Of a stretch of 64,000 bases of DNA, positions 28,255 through 36,455 are shown one piece after another (the stretch's first letter is position 1; each line of letters opens with the position of its first letter). A program made the translations under genes and the position numbers. The notes under the pieces were generated by a model, which was given only the letters and a program-made list of their open reading frames with translations, was not told the origin of the DNA and did no database searches. The stretch lies in NCBI GenBank assembly GCA_963779225.1, contig CAVZWW010000003.1, positions 682,001 to 746,000 of the forward strand, in the 5' to 3' direction. The stretch is from CAVPCZ01 sp963779225 (GTDB lineage: Bacteria; Bacteroidota; Ignavibacteria; UBA10030; UBA6906).

Positions 28255-29088
28255 GTGCGCCTATTCACCCGCAACCTTAACAGCCGCTGGCTGTATACTC
28301 CCGGCGCCACAATCTGGCGGGTTCACCCCGCCGTCAGGGGGCGGATTCTGGGCGAAGAGCGGGACCTGGTGCGCAAGCAGGTATCCTTCTTCGCGCTCGA
28401 CATGGCCACCGGAGATGTGCTCTGGCACAAGCCGGGTGTCGGCGATCCCTGGTGGGTGGGAATGAACCGTGTGGTGGGTGATCTGCTCTTCCTCCATGGT
28501 TTTGCCACACCCGATCTGCCGGTGCAGCGGGGCGTGACCGTCATTGCCACCGCTACGGGAGAGCACCTCTGGTCACGGGCGGAATGGTCGATAGAAAGCG
28601 TGGATGAGGGGTCTTTGTCTGTCCGGGAAGATCGCCGGGGAGGGTCTGTAGTGCTGGCCGTGGATTCCGCCACCGGCTCCGTGTTGAACCAGAACCTTGC
28701 GCCCGACAGGCCGGCGCAGCCTCCTGAAGATCCTCTTGCCGCTGTGGAGTTCCCCGATGTCCTGTCAGGTGCGGAAGTACAGGAGCATCCATCCGGGAGG
28801 TTCATGTCGCAGCAATGGTCTGTGGACCGGCTGGCCGGTCCTATTGAAATCCTTGAACATCCCGCACTTGTCATGATGGCGGCAAGCGAACAGAAGGGAG
28901 AGGGGGGCGAAGGGACATATGTCCATCACCTGCGTGTGGTGAAGCGCGACACGGGAAGATTGGTCTATCGTGACATCCTTGATGCATCGGCAAAGGGGCC
29001 GGGCATGGATGCTTTCTTTGTGCAAGACCATGCGCTTGTATATGTCCGGGAGCGAAGAACGCTGTGCGCGGTGTCGCTGGGGGAATAG
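28255..29088 (+). CDS. DUF4905-like protein
   Basis: 277 residues from a GTG. The start (RLFTRNLNSRWLYTPGATIW) and WWVGMNRVVGDLLFLHGF resemble the DUF4905 family of Bacteroidota-type genomes. The sequence has PQQ/propeller-like strands (VSFFALDMATGDVLWHKPGV, VTVIATATGEHLWS) and no signal peptide, so it is likely cytosolic with a beta-propeller-like fold. No catalytic motif seen; function unknown. It lies 33 nt after rdgB and may be the last gene of the radA operon. The next 143 bp (29089-29231) hold no recognisable element. Confidence 0.65.
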   Translation: MRLFTRNLNSRWLYTPGATIWRVHPAVRGRILGEERDLVRKQVSFFALDMATGDVLWHKPGVGDPWWVGMNRVVGDLLFLHGFATPDLPVQRGVTVIATATGEHLWSRAEWSIESVDEGSLSVREDRRGGSVVLAVDSATGSVLNQNLAPDRPAQPPEDPLAAVEFPDVLSGAEVQEHPSGRFMSQQWSVDRLAGPIEILEHPALVMMAASEQKGEGGEGTYVHHLRVVKRDTGRLVYRDILDASAKGPGMDAFFVQDHALVYVRERRTLCAVSLGE

Positions 29089-29231
29089 ACGGGTGACTCC
29101 GTGCAATTCCCGGCAAACCGGACTGACGCGCTCACGGTGAACCCCGGGGAAGAGGGGGTCCGGTACGTGCCGGAGAGCGATATGTGGTCTGCGCGCATCA
29201 TCACTGTATCACACTACGGAAACCATCGGAG

Positions 29232-31247
29232 ATGCCTGCCATGCCAATTCAATCGGTACTTTTCGGACTGGTTCTTGCCGCAGCGCTCACATTCTTCGGG
29301 CGTAATGTCCGCCGTTTGATCGGCTATCTCCGGACTGGCAAGAAGGAAAACCGGTTCGATCGTGTCGGGGAGCGGCTGGGACGCGTGGCGAAGATCGCCT
29401 TCGGACAGACGAAGTTGCTGCGCGAACCACTTGCGGGCATCCTTCATTTCTTCATCTTCTGGGGATTCGTTATTTTGCTTACCGCGGTGCTGGAATCCAT
29501 CGGTGAGGGACTGGTTCCGGGCTTCTCGCTGGAGTTTCTCGGACCGCTGTACCCGCCGCTTGTGTTCCTTCAGGATGTCGTGGGGGTTCTTGTCATCGTT
29601 GCGGTCCTCGTGTCGATCTTCCGCCGGTTGGTGATGCCGCCCCGGAGGCTGCAGGTGGAGGGGCATTCGAAGTGGGATGCCATTCTGATTCTCGGTCTGA
29701 TCTTCACGGTTATGGTGACCATGTTCGGGCAGAATGCGGCACGCATTGCGCTGTCCGGTGCGGACCACACAACAGCGCGTGCAGTCTCCACACTGGTGGC
29801 CGGTCTGTTTGCCGGAGCGGACACTTCGGTGATCCACGTGTGGTTCTCCGTCTTTTTCTGGGGGCACATGGTTGCCGTGCTGGGATTTCTCAACTACCTT
29901 CCTTCCTCGAAACATCTGCATGTCCTTGCCTCCATTCCCAATGTCTACTTTTCCGATCTGGGTCCGCGCGGGGCGCTCAAGCCGGTGAATCTTGCCGACG
30001 AAACGGCAACGAAATTCGGCGTCACGGACATCGATGATTTTTCATGGAAGCAATTGCTGAACGGGTACACGTGCACCGAGTGCGGCCGGTGCACGTCTGT
30101 CTGCCCGGCCAATACCACCGGCAAACTCCTGAATCCCCGGAAGATCTTTGTTGATATGCGGGCACGAACAATGGAAAAGGCGCCCCTGCTTGTTGCCGGC
30201 GGCGGTGTGGAGGGGGGTATGCGGGAGGATGTGCTGGGCCATCAGCTGCTGGACAGCTTCATCACGGAACAGGAGCTCTGGGCATGCACCACCTGCATGG
30301 CCTGTGTGCAGGAATGTCCGGTTATGATCGAGCATGTGGACGCCATTGTTGACATGCGCCGCGGGCTGGTTCTGAATGAGTCGCGTTTTCCGGACGAGCT
30401 CAAAACCACATTCTCCAATCTGGAGCGCAACTACACACCATGGGGGTTCGGTCACGCCACCCGTGCCGAATGGGCTGAAGGCCTGGGCATTCCCCTGATG
30501 GCGGAAAAGCGGACCGCCGATGTGCTCTTCTGGGTGGGGTGTGCCGGCTCGTACGACGCCCGCTACCGCAAGGTGTCTCGCGCGTTTGCACAGCTCATGC
30601 AAATCGCCGGAGTGGATTTCGCCATCCTGGGGACCGAGGAAAAATGCAACGGGGATCCCGCCCGCCGGATGGGGAACGAATATCTGGCGCAAACCCTCAT
30701 GGCCGAGAATATTGCCACGCTGAACGGATACGGTGTAAAGAAGATCGTCGTTACCTGTCCCCACTGCCTCCAGTCACTCGGCAAAGAGTACAAGCAGTTC
30801 GGCGGGGACTATGTAGTGATTCACCATTCGACATTTCTTCAGGAATTGATCGGCAAGAGGAAGCTGAACCTTTCCGAAGAGAGAAAGGCGACGATCACCT
30901 TCCATGATCCGTGCTACCTGGGCAGGTACAACAACGAATATGAGGCTCCGCGGGAGGTGTTGAACAGCATCGCCGGTGTCCGGCAGGTGGAGATGCCACG
31001 GTCGCACGATCGCAGTTTCTGTTGCGGCGCCGGGGGCGGCAGGATGTGGATGGAAGAGCGGGAGGGGACACGCGTAAACAACGAACGGACTGACGAAGCG
31101 CTTGCGGTTTCTCCCGACGTGATCGGCACCGGTTGCCCCTTCTGCATGACCATGCTCACCGACGGTGTCAAGGACAGGGATGCCGTCGAAAAGGTTGCCG
31201 TGAAAGACATTGCCGAGCTTGTGCTCGAAGCGGTGCGGGTACCGTGA
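29232..31247 (+). CDS. membrane-bound HdrD-like iron-sulfur oxidoreductase
   Basis: 671 residues. The N-terminal third has about five membrane helices of NarI/heterodisulfide-reductase-gamma type (SVLFGLVLAAALTFFGRNV, FFIFWGFVILLTAVLE, VVGVLVIVAVLVSIF). Two [4Fe-4S] clusters follow (CTECGRCTSVCPA and CTTCMACVQECPV), then two CCG domains (NPARRMGNE-like region, CPHCLQSLGKEY; and the second with FHDPCYLGRYN and SFCCGAGGGRMW). It probably passes electrons between quinone and a soluble partner such as electron-transfer flavoprotein. No etfAB gene lies beside it in this window. The start at 29232 is preferred over an in-frame ATG at 29241; SD is weak. Confidence 0.88.
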   Translation: MPAMPIQSVLFGLVLAAALTFFGRNVRRLIGYLRTGKKENRFDRVGERLGRVAKIAFGQTKLLREPLAGILHFFIFWGFVILLTAVLESIGEGLVPGFSLEFLGPLYPPLVFLQDVVGVLVIVAVLVSIFRRLVMPPRRLQVEGHSKWDAILILGLIFTVMVTMFGQNAARIALSGADHTTARAVSTLVAGLFAGADTSVIHVWFSVFFWGHMVAVLGFLNYLPSSKHLHVLASIPNVYFSDLGPRGALKPVNLADETATKFGVTDIDDFSWKQLLNGYTCTECGRCTSVCPANTTGKLLNPRKIFVDMRARTMEKAPLLVAGGGVEGGMREDVLGHQLLDSFITEQELWACTTCMACVQECPVMIEHVDAIVDMRRGLVLNESRFPDELKTTFSNLERNYTPWGFGHATRAEWAEGLGIPLMAEKRTADVLFWVGCAGSYDARYRKVSRAFAQLMQIAGVDFAILGTEEKCNGDPARRMGNEYLAQTLMAENIATLNGYGVKKIVVTCPHCLQSLGKEYKQFGGDYVVIHHSTFLQELIGKRKLNLSEERKATITFHDPCYLGRYNNEYEAPREVLNSIAGVRQVEMPRSHDRSFCCGAGGGRMWMEEREGTRVNNERTDEALAVSPDVIGTGCPFCMTMLTDGVKDRDAVEKVAVKDIAELVLEAVRVP

Positions 31248-31297
31248 TGTACGGCGAGGCGGACAAGTACCACAAAAATGGCACACGGAGATAACAT

Positions 31298-31816
31298 ATG
31301 TTGATCGTACAGGGATTGATCGGCCTGGCGTTGCTGGCCTTCGGGCGGAAAGGGCTCTGGCTCTGTCTGGGCGCCATAGGGTTTGTTGCAGGAATGTCGC
31401 TCACCACCCGTCTGTTTGAGACTGCTCCGCCCGGCCTTGTTATCGCCATCGCCATTGCCGGCGGTGTCATCGGTGTGTTCATCGCGTTTGCCATCCAGAA
31501 GGTGGCCACGGTGCTGGTCGGGATCCTTGGCGGCGGGTACATCGGCCTGGCTCTTGCGGATTCCTTCGGCTGGAGTAGCGGCGGGTTTCCCTGGATCCCG
31601 GTTGCAGTCGCTGCCGCGCTCGGGGTCATACTGGCATTTTTCCTCCTGAAGTGGGCCCTGATCATTCTTTCCTCGCTGGTCGGTGCCTACCTGGTGGTCG
31701 GGGCGTTGCAGCTTCATGCCATGCTGGCAACGCCGCTCTTTGTCGCCCTTGCCATTGCCGGCATCTGGTTTCAGGCCCGCTCGGGGCGGTCAACAAAGAA
31801 GGAAGAATATCAATAG
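31298..31816 (+). CDS. small multi-pass membrane protein (TMEM198/DUF4203-like)
   Basis: 172 residues composed of about six glycine- and alanine-rich membrane helices (LIVQGLIGLALLAFG, GLVIAIAIAGGVIGVFIAFAIQ, VATVLVGILGGGYIGLALAD, WALIILSSLVGAYLVVGAL) and a charged tail. The pattern of GG and small residues matches the DUF4203/TMEM198 family, whose role in bacteria is unknown. It lies 50 nt after the iron-sulfur gene and 34 nt before the rhomboid gene on the same strand. Confidence 0.65.
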   Translation: MLIVQGLIGLALLAFGRKGLWLCLGAIGFVAGMSLTTRLFETAPPGLVIAIAIAGGVIGVFIAFAIQKVATVLVGILGGGYIGLALADSFGWSSGGFPWIPVAVAAALGVILAFFLLKWALIILSSLVGAYLVVGALQLHAMLATPLFVALAIAGIWFQARSGRSTKKEEYQ

Positions 31817-31850
31817 TCTTTCATTCTCAAAACAGGAACGCCATACGCAT

Positions 31851-32594
31851 ATGAACAGCTGGACCTCCCGTCTCATCCTCGCGAACGTGGTGATGTTTAT
31901 TCTCACCAATCTCCAGCCAGGCATCACGATGCACCTGATGTTCGTTCCGGCGTTGCTGCTGGAACGGCCGTGGACACTTCTCACCTATATGTTTTTGCAT
32001 GACGGGACCTTTCACATCCTGTTCAACATGCTCGGACTCTTCTTCTTCGGTCCGCGCCTGGAGGAGGAGCTCGGCAGCCGGGATTTCCTGCTTCTGTATT
32101 TCATCAGCGGAATCACCGGAGGACTGCTGTCTTTTATCACCCCAAACGTTGCCATCGTCGGCGCGTCTGCGGCGGTGTACGGGATATTCCTTGCCTTCGC
32201 CATGATTTGGCCCCGGGAACAACTGTTGATCTGGGGGATTGTGCCGGTTGAAGCGCGCTATCTGGTGGTGATCATGACCGTTCTCTCTCTGTTCGGCGGG
32301 TTGAGCGGGGGAGGGAACATTGCCCACTTTGCACACCTGGGGGGTTTCCTGGGAGGATTTGCGTTTTTGAAATTCAGATCCCGGAACTCTCCCGTGCACC
32401 GGTTTCAGGAACGTACCGCTCCGCCCCCGGCGGGTCGTCTGGATATCGAACACGTCCGCCGGATTGACCGCTCGGCACTACACGAAGTGAACCGGACTGA
32501 ACTCGATCGCATCCTGACGAAGATCGATGTCCAGGGGATGGGGAGTCTGTCTTCTTCCGAGCTGCAGTTCCTCGATCGATTCAGTGCGTTATGA
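31851..32594 (+). CDS. rhomboid-family intramembrane serine protease
   Basis: 247 residues; six membrane helices with HILFNM (oxyanion His/Asn helix), catalytic Ser106 in GASAAVYG and catalytic His162 in AHFAHLGGFLGGF. The usual GASG is GASA here, but the Ser and its neighbours are retained, so activity is expected. After the membrane core comes a cytosolic tail of about 75 residues with RRIDRSALHEVNRTELDRIL and LSSSELQFLDRFS, a C-terminal extension (DUF6576-like) seen in Bacteroidota-type rhomboids. An in-frame upstream extension to 31683 belongs to the previous gene and is ignored. It overlaps the next gene by ATGA. Confidence 0.92.
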   Translation: MNSWTSRLILANVVMFILTNLQPGITMHLMFVPALLLERPWTLLTYMFLHDGTFHILFNMLGLFFFGPRLEEELGSRDFLLLYFISGITGGLLSFITPNVAIVGASAAVYGIFLAFAMIWPREQLLIWGIVPVEARYLVVIMTVLSLFGGLSGGGNIAHFAHLGGFLGGFAFLKFRSRNSPVHRFQERTAPPPAGRLDIEHVRRIDRSALHEVNRTELDRILTKIDVQGMGSLSSSELQFLDRFSAL

Positions 32595-33670
32595 CTTCCA
32601 AGGAACGCGTGCGCGCAGCTTTACAGAAGAAGCCGGCCGACCGGGTGCCGGTCTTCATGTGGTTTCATCCAGAGACCACGCGGCTGCTTGCTTCGGCTCT
32701 CGGCATACGCCCGGGTGACGTGGACGCGGTTCTCGGCAACGACGTCCGACAGGCCTGGGTCGGCAACAACTATGCGATGGAAGGGATCACACACGAACAC
32801 GACGGTGAAACACATACCGATGAGTGGGGGATCACGTGGGTGAAAGAAGGACCGTTCAACCAGGTTTTCCGTTCGCCGCTGGCGGGGGCGGATGAGTCAG
32901 ACCTGCGGCATTACACGTTTCCGCACCATGCGATCGATTCCCTGCTCGGCTCGATGAACCCTCTGATGCCCCTCGGGCGCGACCATTTCATCGGTTGCGA
33001 TATCTCTCCCTGTTTGTTTGAATTGCTGTGCCGCATTCGCGGGATGGAACAGACACTGGAGGATTTCGCGCTGCAGCCGGAGCTTGCGGACGATCTGCTG
33101 GAGCGGGCGGCGGTGTTCGAAATCGCCCTTGCAGAAGCAGCATGTTCACGGTATGCGCTCGACTGGTTATGGACGGGGGACGATGTTGCCGGGCAGCACT
33201 CCCTGATGATCAGCCCGCGGCAATGGCGTAGGTTCATCGCGCCGCGCCTGGCGCGCATCGTTGCGGTGGGCAAAGCCCACGGGCTTCCCGTAGCCTATCA
33301 CTGTTGCGGCGCGGTACGGCCGATAATCGAGGATCTGATATCGATCGGTGTGGATGTATTGAACCCGATCCAGTGTCATTGCGCCGGGATGGATGCTGCG
33401 GATCTCAAGAAGACCTACGGGAGTCAACTGGCGTTTATGGGCGGCCTGGATACCGTGGAATTGCTCCCCCGGGGCACGGCAGAAGAAGTGTTTGAAGGGA
33501 CGCGCCGATTGATCGAGACGATGACGGCGGATGGGGGAGGATTCATCCTTGCAGCATCGCACACGGTTCCGCCGGAAACACCCCTGACGAACATCTTTTC
33601 GATCTTCGCAGCGGCAGGAGTGTCCACTGAAGAAATCCGCGACCGGGCCGCCACAATGCGGCTCCGATAG
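32591..33670 (+). CDS. uroporphyrinogen decarboxylase-family protein (URO-D-like)
   Basis: 359 residues of the HemE/MtaA superfamily: TSKERVRAALQKKPADRVPVF at the start, PLMPLGRDHFIGCDISPCLFELLCRIRGMEQTL, DWLWTGDDVAGQHSLMISPRQWRRFI and HCCGAVRPIIEDLISIGVDVLNPIQCHC. The HCCG motif with a following Cys is that of the methylcobamide:CoM methyltransferase-like branch, where Cys/His bind Zn, and not of haem-biosynthetic HemE. Methyl-group transfer is more likely than uroporphyrinogen decarboxylation. It sits at the head of a carbohydrate-related cluster, though its link to those genes is unclear. Overlaps the rhomboid stop. Confidence 0.82.
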   Translation: MTSKERVRAALQKKPADRVPVFMWFHPETTRLLASALGIRPGDVDAVLGNDVRQAWVGNNYAMEGITHEHDGETHTDEWGITWVKEGPFNQVFRSPLAGADESDLRHYTFPHHAIDSLLGSMNPLMPLGRDHFIGCDISPCLFELLCRIRGMEQTLEDFALQPELADDLLERAAVFEIALAEAACSRYALDWLWTGDDVAGQHSLMISPRQWRRFIAPRLARIVAVGKAHGLPVAYHCCGAVRPIIEDLISIGVDVLNPIQCHCAGMDAADLKKTYGSQLAFMGGLDTVELLPRGTAEEVFEGTRRLIETMTADGGGFILAASHTVPPETPLTNIFSIFAAAGVSTEEIRDRAATMRLR

Positions 33671-33704
33671 GAGGTCGAAAAGACAGACCCAACCCCTCCT
33701 TGCG

Positions 33705-33732
33705 TTGTTTCTTCTGGAAAATACGATATCTT
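33705..33732 (+). promoter_or_regulatory. predicted promoter of the carbohydrate cluster
   Basis: TTGTTT (33705-33710), 16 bp, TATCTT (33727-33732), followed by GGAGGAG 10 nt downstream and the ATG at 33756. A moderate match. Confidence 0.4.
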
Positions 33733-33755
33733 TGGTACAACGGAGGAGAACGCTC

Positions 33756-34793
33756 ATGACTCGGATCGGCGTGCGATTACACGCCTTCGCGGGACGCCTG
33801 GCTGCCCTGGCCTTCCTTACCGGAGCCGCGCACACGGGTTTCGGGCAGGGGCTCTGGGACACGTTTTCCAGCGATTATACGGCGAACTGTCTGGCCTGGG
33901 CACACCACCGCGACAACCCGGTGATTTCACCTTCCGGATCGACCTGGAAGAGCCGCTGGACAGCAAACCCGGAAATCCTCCAACTTGACAAACGGATGTT
34001 GTTGTACTACCGGGGCAACGGCGTGATCCCTGGCGAAGCAAAGGGATATCATGACCGGATCGGCGTGGCCGAGCTGAGTTCCATCGGTCCTGAACAGCTC
34101 GGATTCCACGATCTGAACAACGGCAGTCCTGCCGTGAACATCGGGAAGGGGGGCGACTTCGACGGGGAAAATGTTCTTGATCCTGCTGCAGTCGAATTTA
34201 AAGGGGAGGTGCTTCTCTACTACTCAGCGATTGGCAGGGGATCCAACAGCATTGGCCTGGCCGCAAGTGCCGATGGCGAGCGATTCAGAAAAATCGGAAA
34301 GGTTCTGGAAGGGCGATCACCCGATGCCATCGTCAACGGCGATACACTCTTTTTGTGTTACCAGAAGCGCACCAATGACGGATACAGTGTGTATCTGGCG
34401 TACTCTCTTGACGGCCGGACCTTTTCCCCTGCGGTGAACACGCCGGTATTTGCCGGGCAGCAGCAGCACTGGGACGCCCGATCCATAACCACTCCTCGTC
34501 TCTTCAAGGGGGGGGAATGGTATTATATGGTTTACGGTGGAAGCGCCGATTTCGTGGATGAACCTGAGTACTTCGGCCTGGCACGCTCCAGGGACCTTCG
34601 GAATTGGGAACGCCACCCCGGAAACCCGGTGTTCGGTGCCGGTGCCCGGGCAACCGTTGATGGCGGCACCATCAGGTTTCCTGCGATTATCGATGTCGGC
34701 AACTATGTCATGATGCTCTACGAGGGGAGCCGTGGGAGGTACAACTGGGAACACCATTCGTCCATCTGCATGGCGTGGATAGCCAAAAGGTGA
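33756..34793 (+). CDS. secreted beta-propeller glycosidase-like protein (GH43/GH32/GH130 type)
   Basis: 345 residues with a signal peptide (RLHAFAGRLAALAFLTGAAHTGFG). The body has the five-bladed propeller hallmarks of GH32/43/130-like enzymes: HHRDNPVISPSGSTWKSRWTANPEILQLDKRMLLYYRG, DFDGENVLDPAAVEFKGEVLLYYSA, GRSPDAIVNGDTLFLCYQKR, WDARSITTPRLFKGGEWYYMVYGG. Acidic residues in the usual blade positions (DNP, DP) are visible, but the active-site triad cannot be fixed. SD GGAGGAG precedes the ATG. It is first of five tightly spaced genes; a periplasmic or surface glycan is the likely substrate (inference). Confidence 0.7.
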   Translation: MTRIGVRLHAFAGRLAALAFLTGAAHTGFGQGLWDTFSSDYTANCLAWAHHRDNPVISPSGSTWKSRWTANPEILQLDKRMLLYYRGNGVIPGEAKGYHDRIGVAELSSIGPEQLGFHDLNNGSPAVNIGKGGDFDGENVLDPAAVEFKGEVLLYYSAIGRGSNSIGLAASADGERFRKIGKVLEGRSPDAIVNGDTLFLCYQKRTNDGYSVYLAYSLDGRTFSPAVNTPVFAGQQQHWDARSITTPRLFKGGEWYYMVYGGSADFVDEPEYFGLARSRDLRNWERHPGNPVFGAGARATVDGGTIRFPAIIDVGNYVMMLYEGSRGRYNWEHHSSICMAWIAKR

Positions 34794-34803
34794 TCCCACG
34801 CGG

Positions 34804-35742
34804 ATGACGATTACTCCATATGCCGAGAGCAACCGCCGGGCTGTGCTGGATCTCTGGGCGCGCGCACTGCCGCTGGATGCCGTTACCGAAGCCACATTCG
34901 AGACGCGCGTCCTCCTGGATGACAACTTCGATCCTTCGGTGTTTCTGCTGGCCCATGACGGACATCGACTTGCGGGTTTTGTTCTCGGGATGTACCCGCG
35001 GCACCTGCCCATGGGAGACGCGGATCCTGACGGCACGCGGGCGTGGATCACCGCCCTGGGTGTCGATCCCGCCGGTGTTCTTCCGGAGATTGCAGGGGTC
35101 CTCCTTGATACACTTGAAGGACAATTCAGGGCTCTGGGAAAACATGATATTCTTGTCTCAACGTATCCTCCAGGATACTTCACACCCGGGATAGACCGGG
35201 ACGCCTACCGTCCGCTGCTGGGCCTCCTGCTGTCCCGCGGCTATGCCGAAATCAGGCAAGCACTCAGCATGGATGCTCCGATCGCGCTCTTCCAGGTTCC
35301 AGAGAGTGTGATCGCACTCGAAGCCCGGTTGCGAACGGACGGCATCACCGTACGTCCGTACCAACGGGCGGACTTGCTGGAGTTCCTCGGTTTTCTGGAT
35401 CAGACCATGCCCACTGACTGGGTGCGTGTGGAACGGGCAAACCTCAAGAAAATATCCTCGGGCACATTTTCCGCCGATCATATTACGGTTGTCACCCATG
35501 CCGGAAGCATCATCGGCTACTGTCAATTTGAAGGATCTCACTTCGGGCCGTTCGGCGTCAGCGATGCGTACCGGGGTCGGGGTATAGGGACGGTGTTGCT
35601 GGCGCGAACGCTGGAACGGATGAGACATCATGGCTACCATGACGCCTGGGTGATGTGGACGGATGACAAGGCGGCGAAGGTATACAGGAAGTTCGGCTTC
35701 AAGGAAACGCGGCGGTTTTCCATCCTCCGGAAGGAGCTCTAG
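34804..35742 (+). CDS. GNAT-family N-acetyltransferase (two tandem GNAT folds)
   Basis: 312 residues. The N-terminal half is a degenerate GNAT (ITPYAESNRRAVLDLWARAL, LLAHDGHRLAGFVLGMYPR). The C-terminal half is complete, with the acetyl-CoA loop VSDAYRGRGIGTVLLARTLERMRHHG and an aromatic AAKVYRKFGFKE motif. Such tandem forms occur in amino-sugar or aminoglycoside-type acetyltransferases, so an amino sugar is possible given neighbours. It lies 10 nt after the propeller gene and 2 nt before the PIG-L gene; no signal peptide, so cytosolic. Confidence 0.85.
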   Translation: MTITPYAESNRRAVLDLWARALPLDAVTEATFETRVLLDDNFDPSVFLLAHDGHRLAGFVLGMYPRHLPMGDADPDGTRAWITALGVDPAGVLPEIAGVLLDTLEGQFRALGKHDILVSTYPPGYFTPGIDRDAYRPLLGLLLSRGYAEIRQALSMDAPIALFQVPESVIALEARLRTDGITVRPYQRADLLEFLGFLDQTMPTDWVRVERANLKKISSGTFSADHITVVTHAGSIIGYCQFEGSHFGPFGVSDAYRGRGIGTVLLARTLERMRHHGYHDAWVMWTDDKAAKVYRKFGFKETRRFSILRKEL

Positions 35743-35744
35743 CC

Positions 35745-36443
35745 ATGGGACCCAGGACCATTCTGGCTGTCGGTGCGCACGCGGGTGACATGGAAGTATC
35801 CTGCGGGGCGGTGCTGGCAAAGCACGCCCGGCTGGGGGATCGCGTGGTGTTGCTGCACATGACTCCCGGCGAAGGTGGCAATCCGAAGCTCTCTCCCGCG
35901 GCATACAGCGAACAGAAGATCCGTGAAGCGCACGCCGTCGCGGAAGCGATGCACGCAGAAGTCCGATTTGGTCCGTACCGCGACGGTGAACTTCCGCTCC
36001 ATGACGAAGCCCGGTTGTTCGTTGCCGGTGTGATACGTGAAGTGAAGCCGACGCACATTATCACCCACTGGCGATCCAGCATCCACAAAGATCACACAGC
36101 AACGCATACGCTGGTTATGGACGGCGTATTGCTGGCATCCCTGGAGTCTGTGCAGACCAGGCACGAACGGTACCGTGGCGTGCAGTCGATCCACTTAACC
36201 GAAAACTGGGAGGATCCGGAAGGATTCACCCCGTATGTGTTCGTGGATGTGAGCGACGAGCTTGACGAATGGCGCTCCTGGATCGGGCGGTATGAATTCA
36301 TCGGGGGCGGCATTTCCTCCTTCCCGTATCTCGACTATTATACAGCCCTGGCAAGGATCCGTGGCGCGGTGGCCGGAGTGCGGTATGCCGTCGCGTTTGA
36401 TCGTGATCCGTTCGACAAGAAACGGGTTGTCGGGTCTCTCTAG
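35745..36443 (+). CDS. PIG-L/LmbE-family deacetylase-like protein with altered active-site motif
   Basis: 232 residues of the LmbE/PIG-L zinc hydrolase family. The family motif AHPDDxE reads AHAGDME (residues 11-17). His12 and Asp15 (zinc ligands in MshB-type enzymes) are kept, but the first Asp, the general base in MshB, is Gly. The second His cluster SSIHKDHTATH is kept. I recall AHxGDME as a subfamily form in other genomes. Substrates in the family are N-acetyl amino sugars. Sits between a GNAT acetyltransferase and a secreted hydrolase; spacing 2 nt and 12 nt. Could be an enzyme with shifted chemistry or a binding protein. Confidence 0.8.
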   Translation: MGPRTILAVGAHAGDMEVSCGAVLAKHARLGDRVVLLHMTPGEGGNPKLSPAAYSEQKIREAHAVAEAMHAEVRFGPYRDGELPLHDEARLFVAGVIREVKPTHIITHWRSSIHKDHTATHTLVMDGVLLASLESVQTRHERYRGVQSIHLTENWEDPEGFTPYVFVDVSDELDEWRSWIGRYEFIGGGISSFPYLDYYTALARIRGAVAGVRYAVAFDRDPFDKKRVVGSL

Positions 36444-36455
36444 AGGCGCCGGCAC

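Noticed and set aside
29089..29231. Possible riboswitch ahead of the iron-sulfur gene
   Set aside because: GC-rich pairs exist, but no known cobalamin, SAM or flavin motif can be traced.
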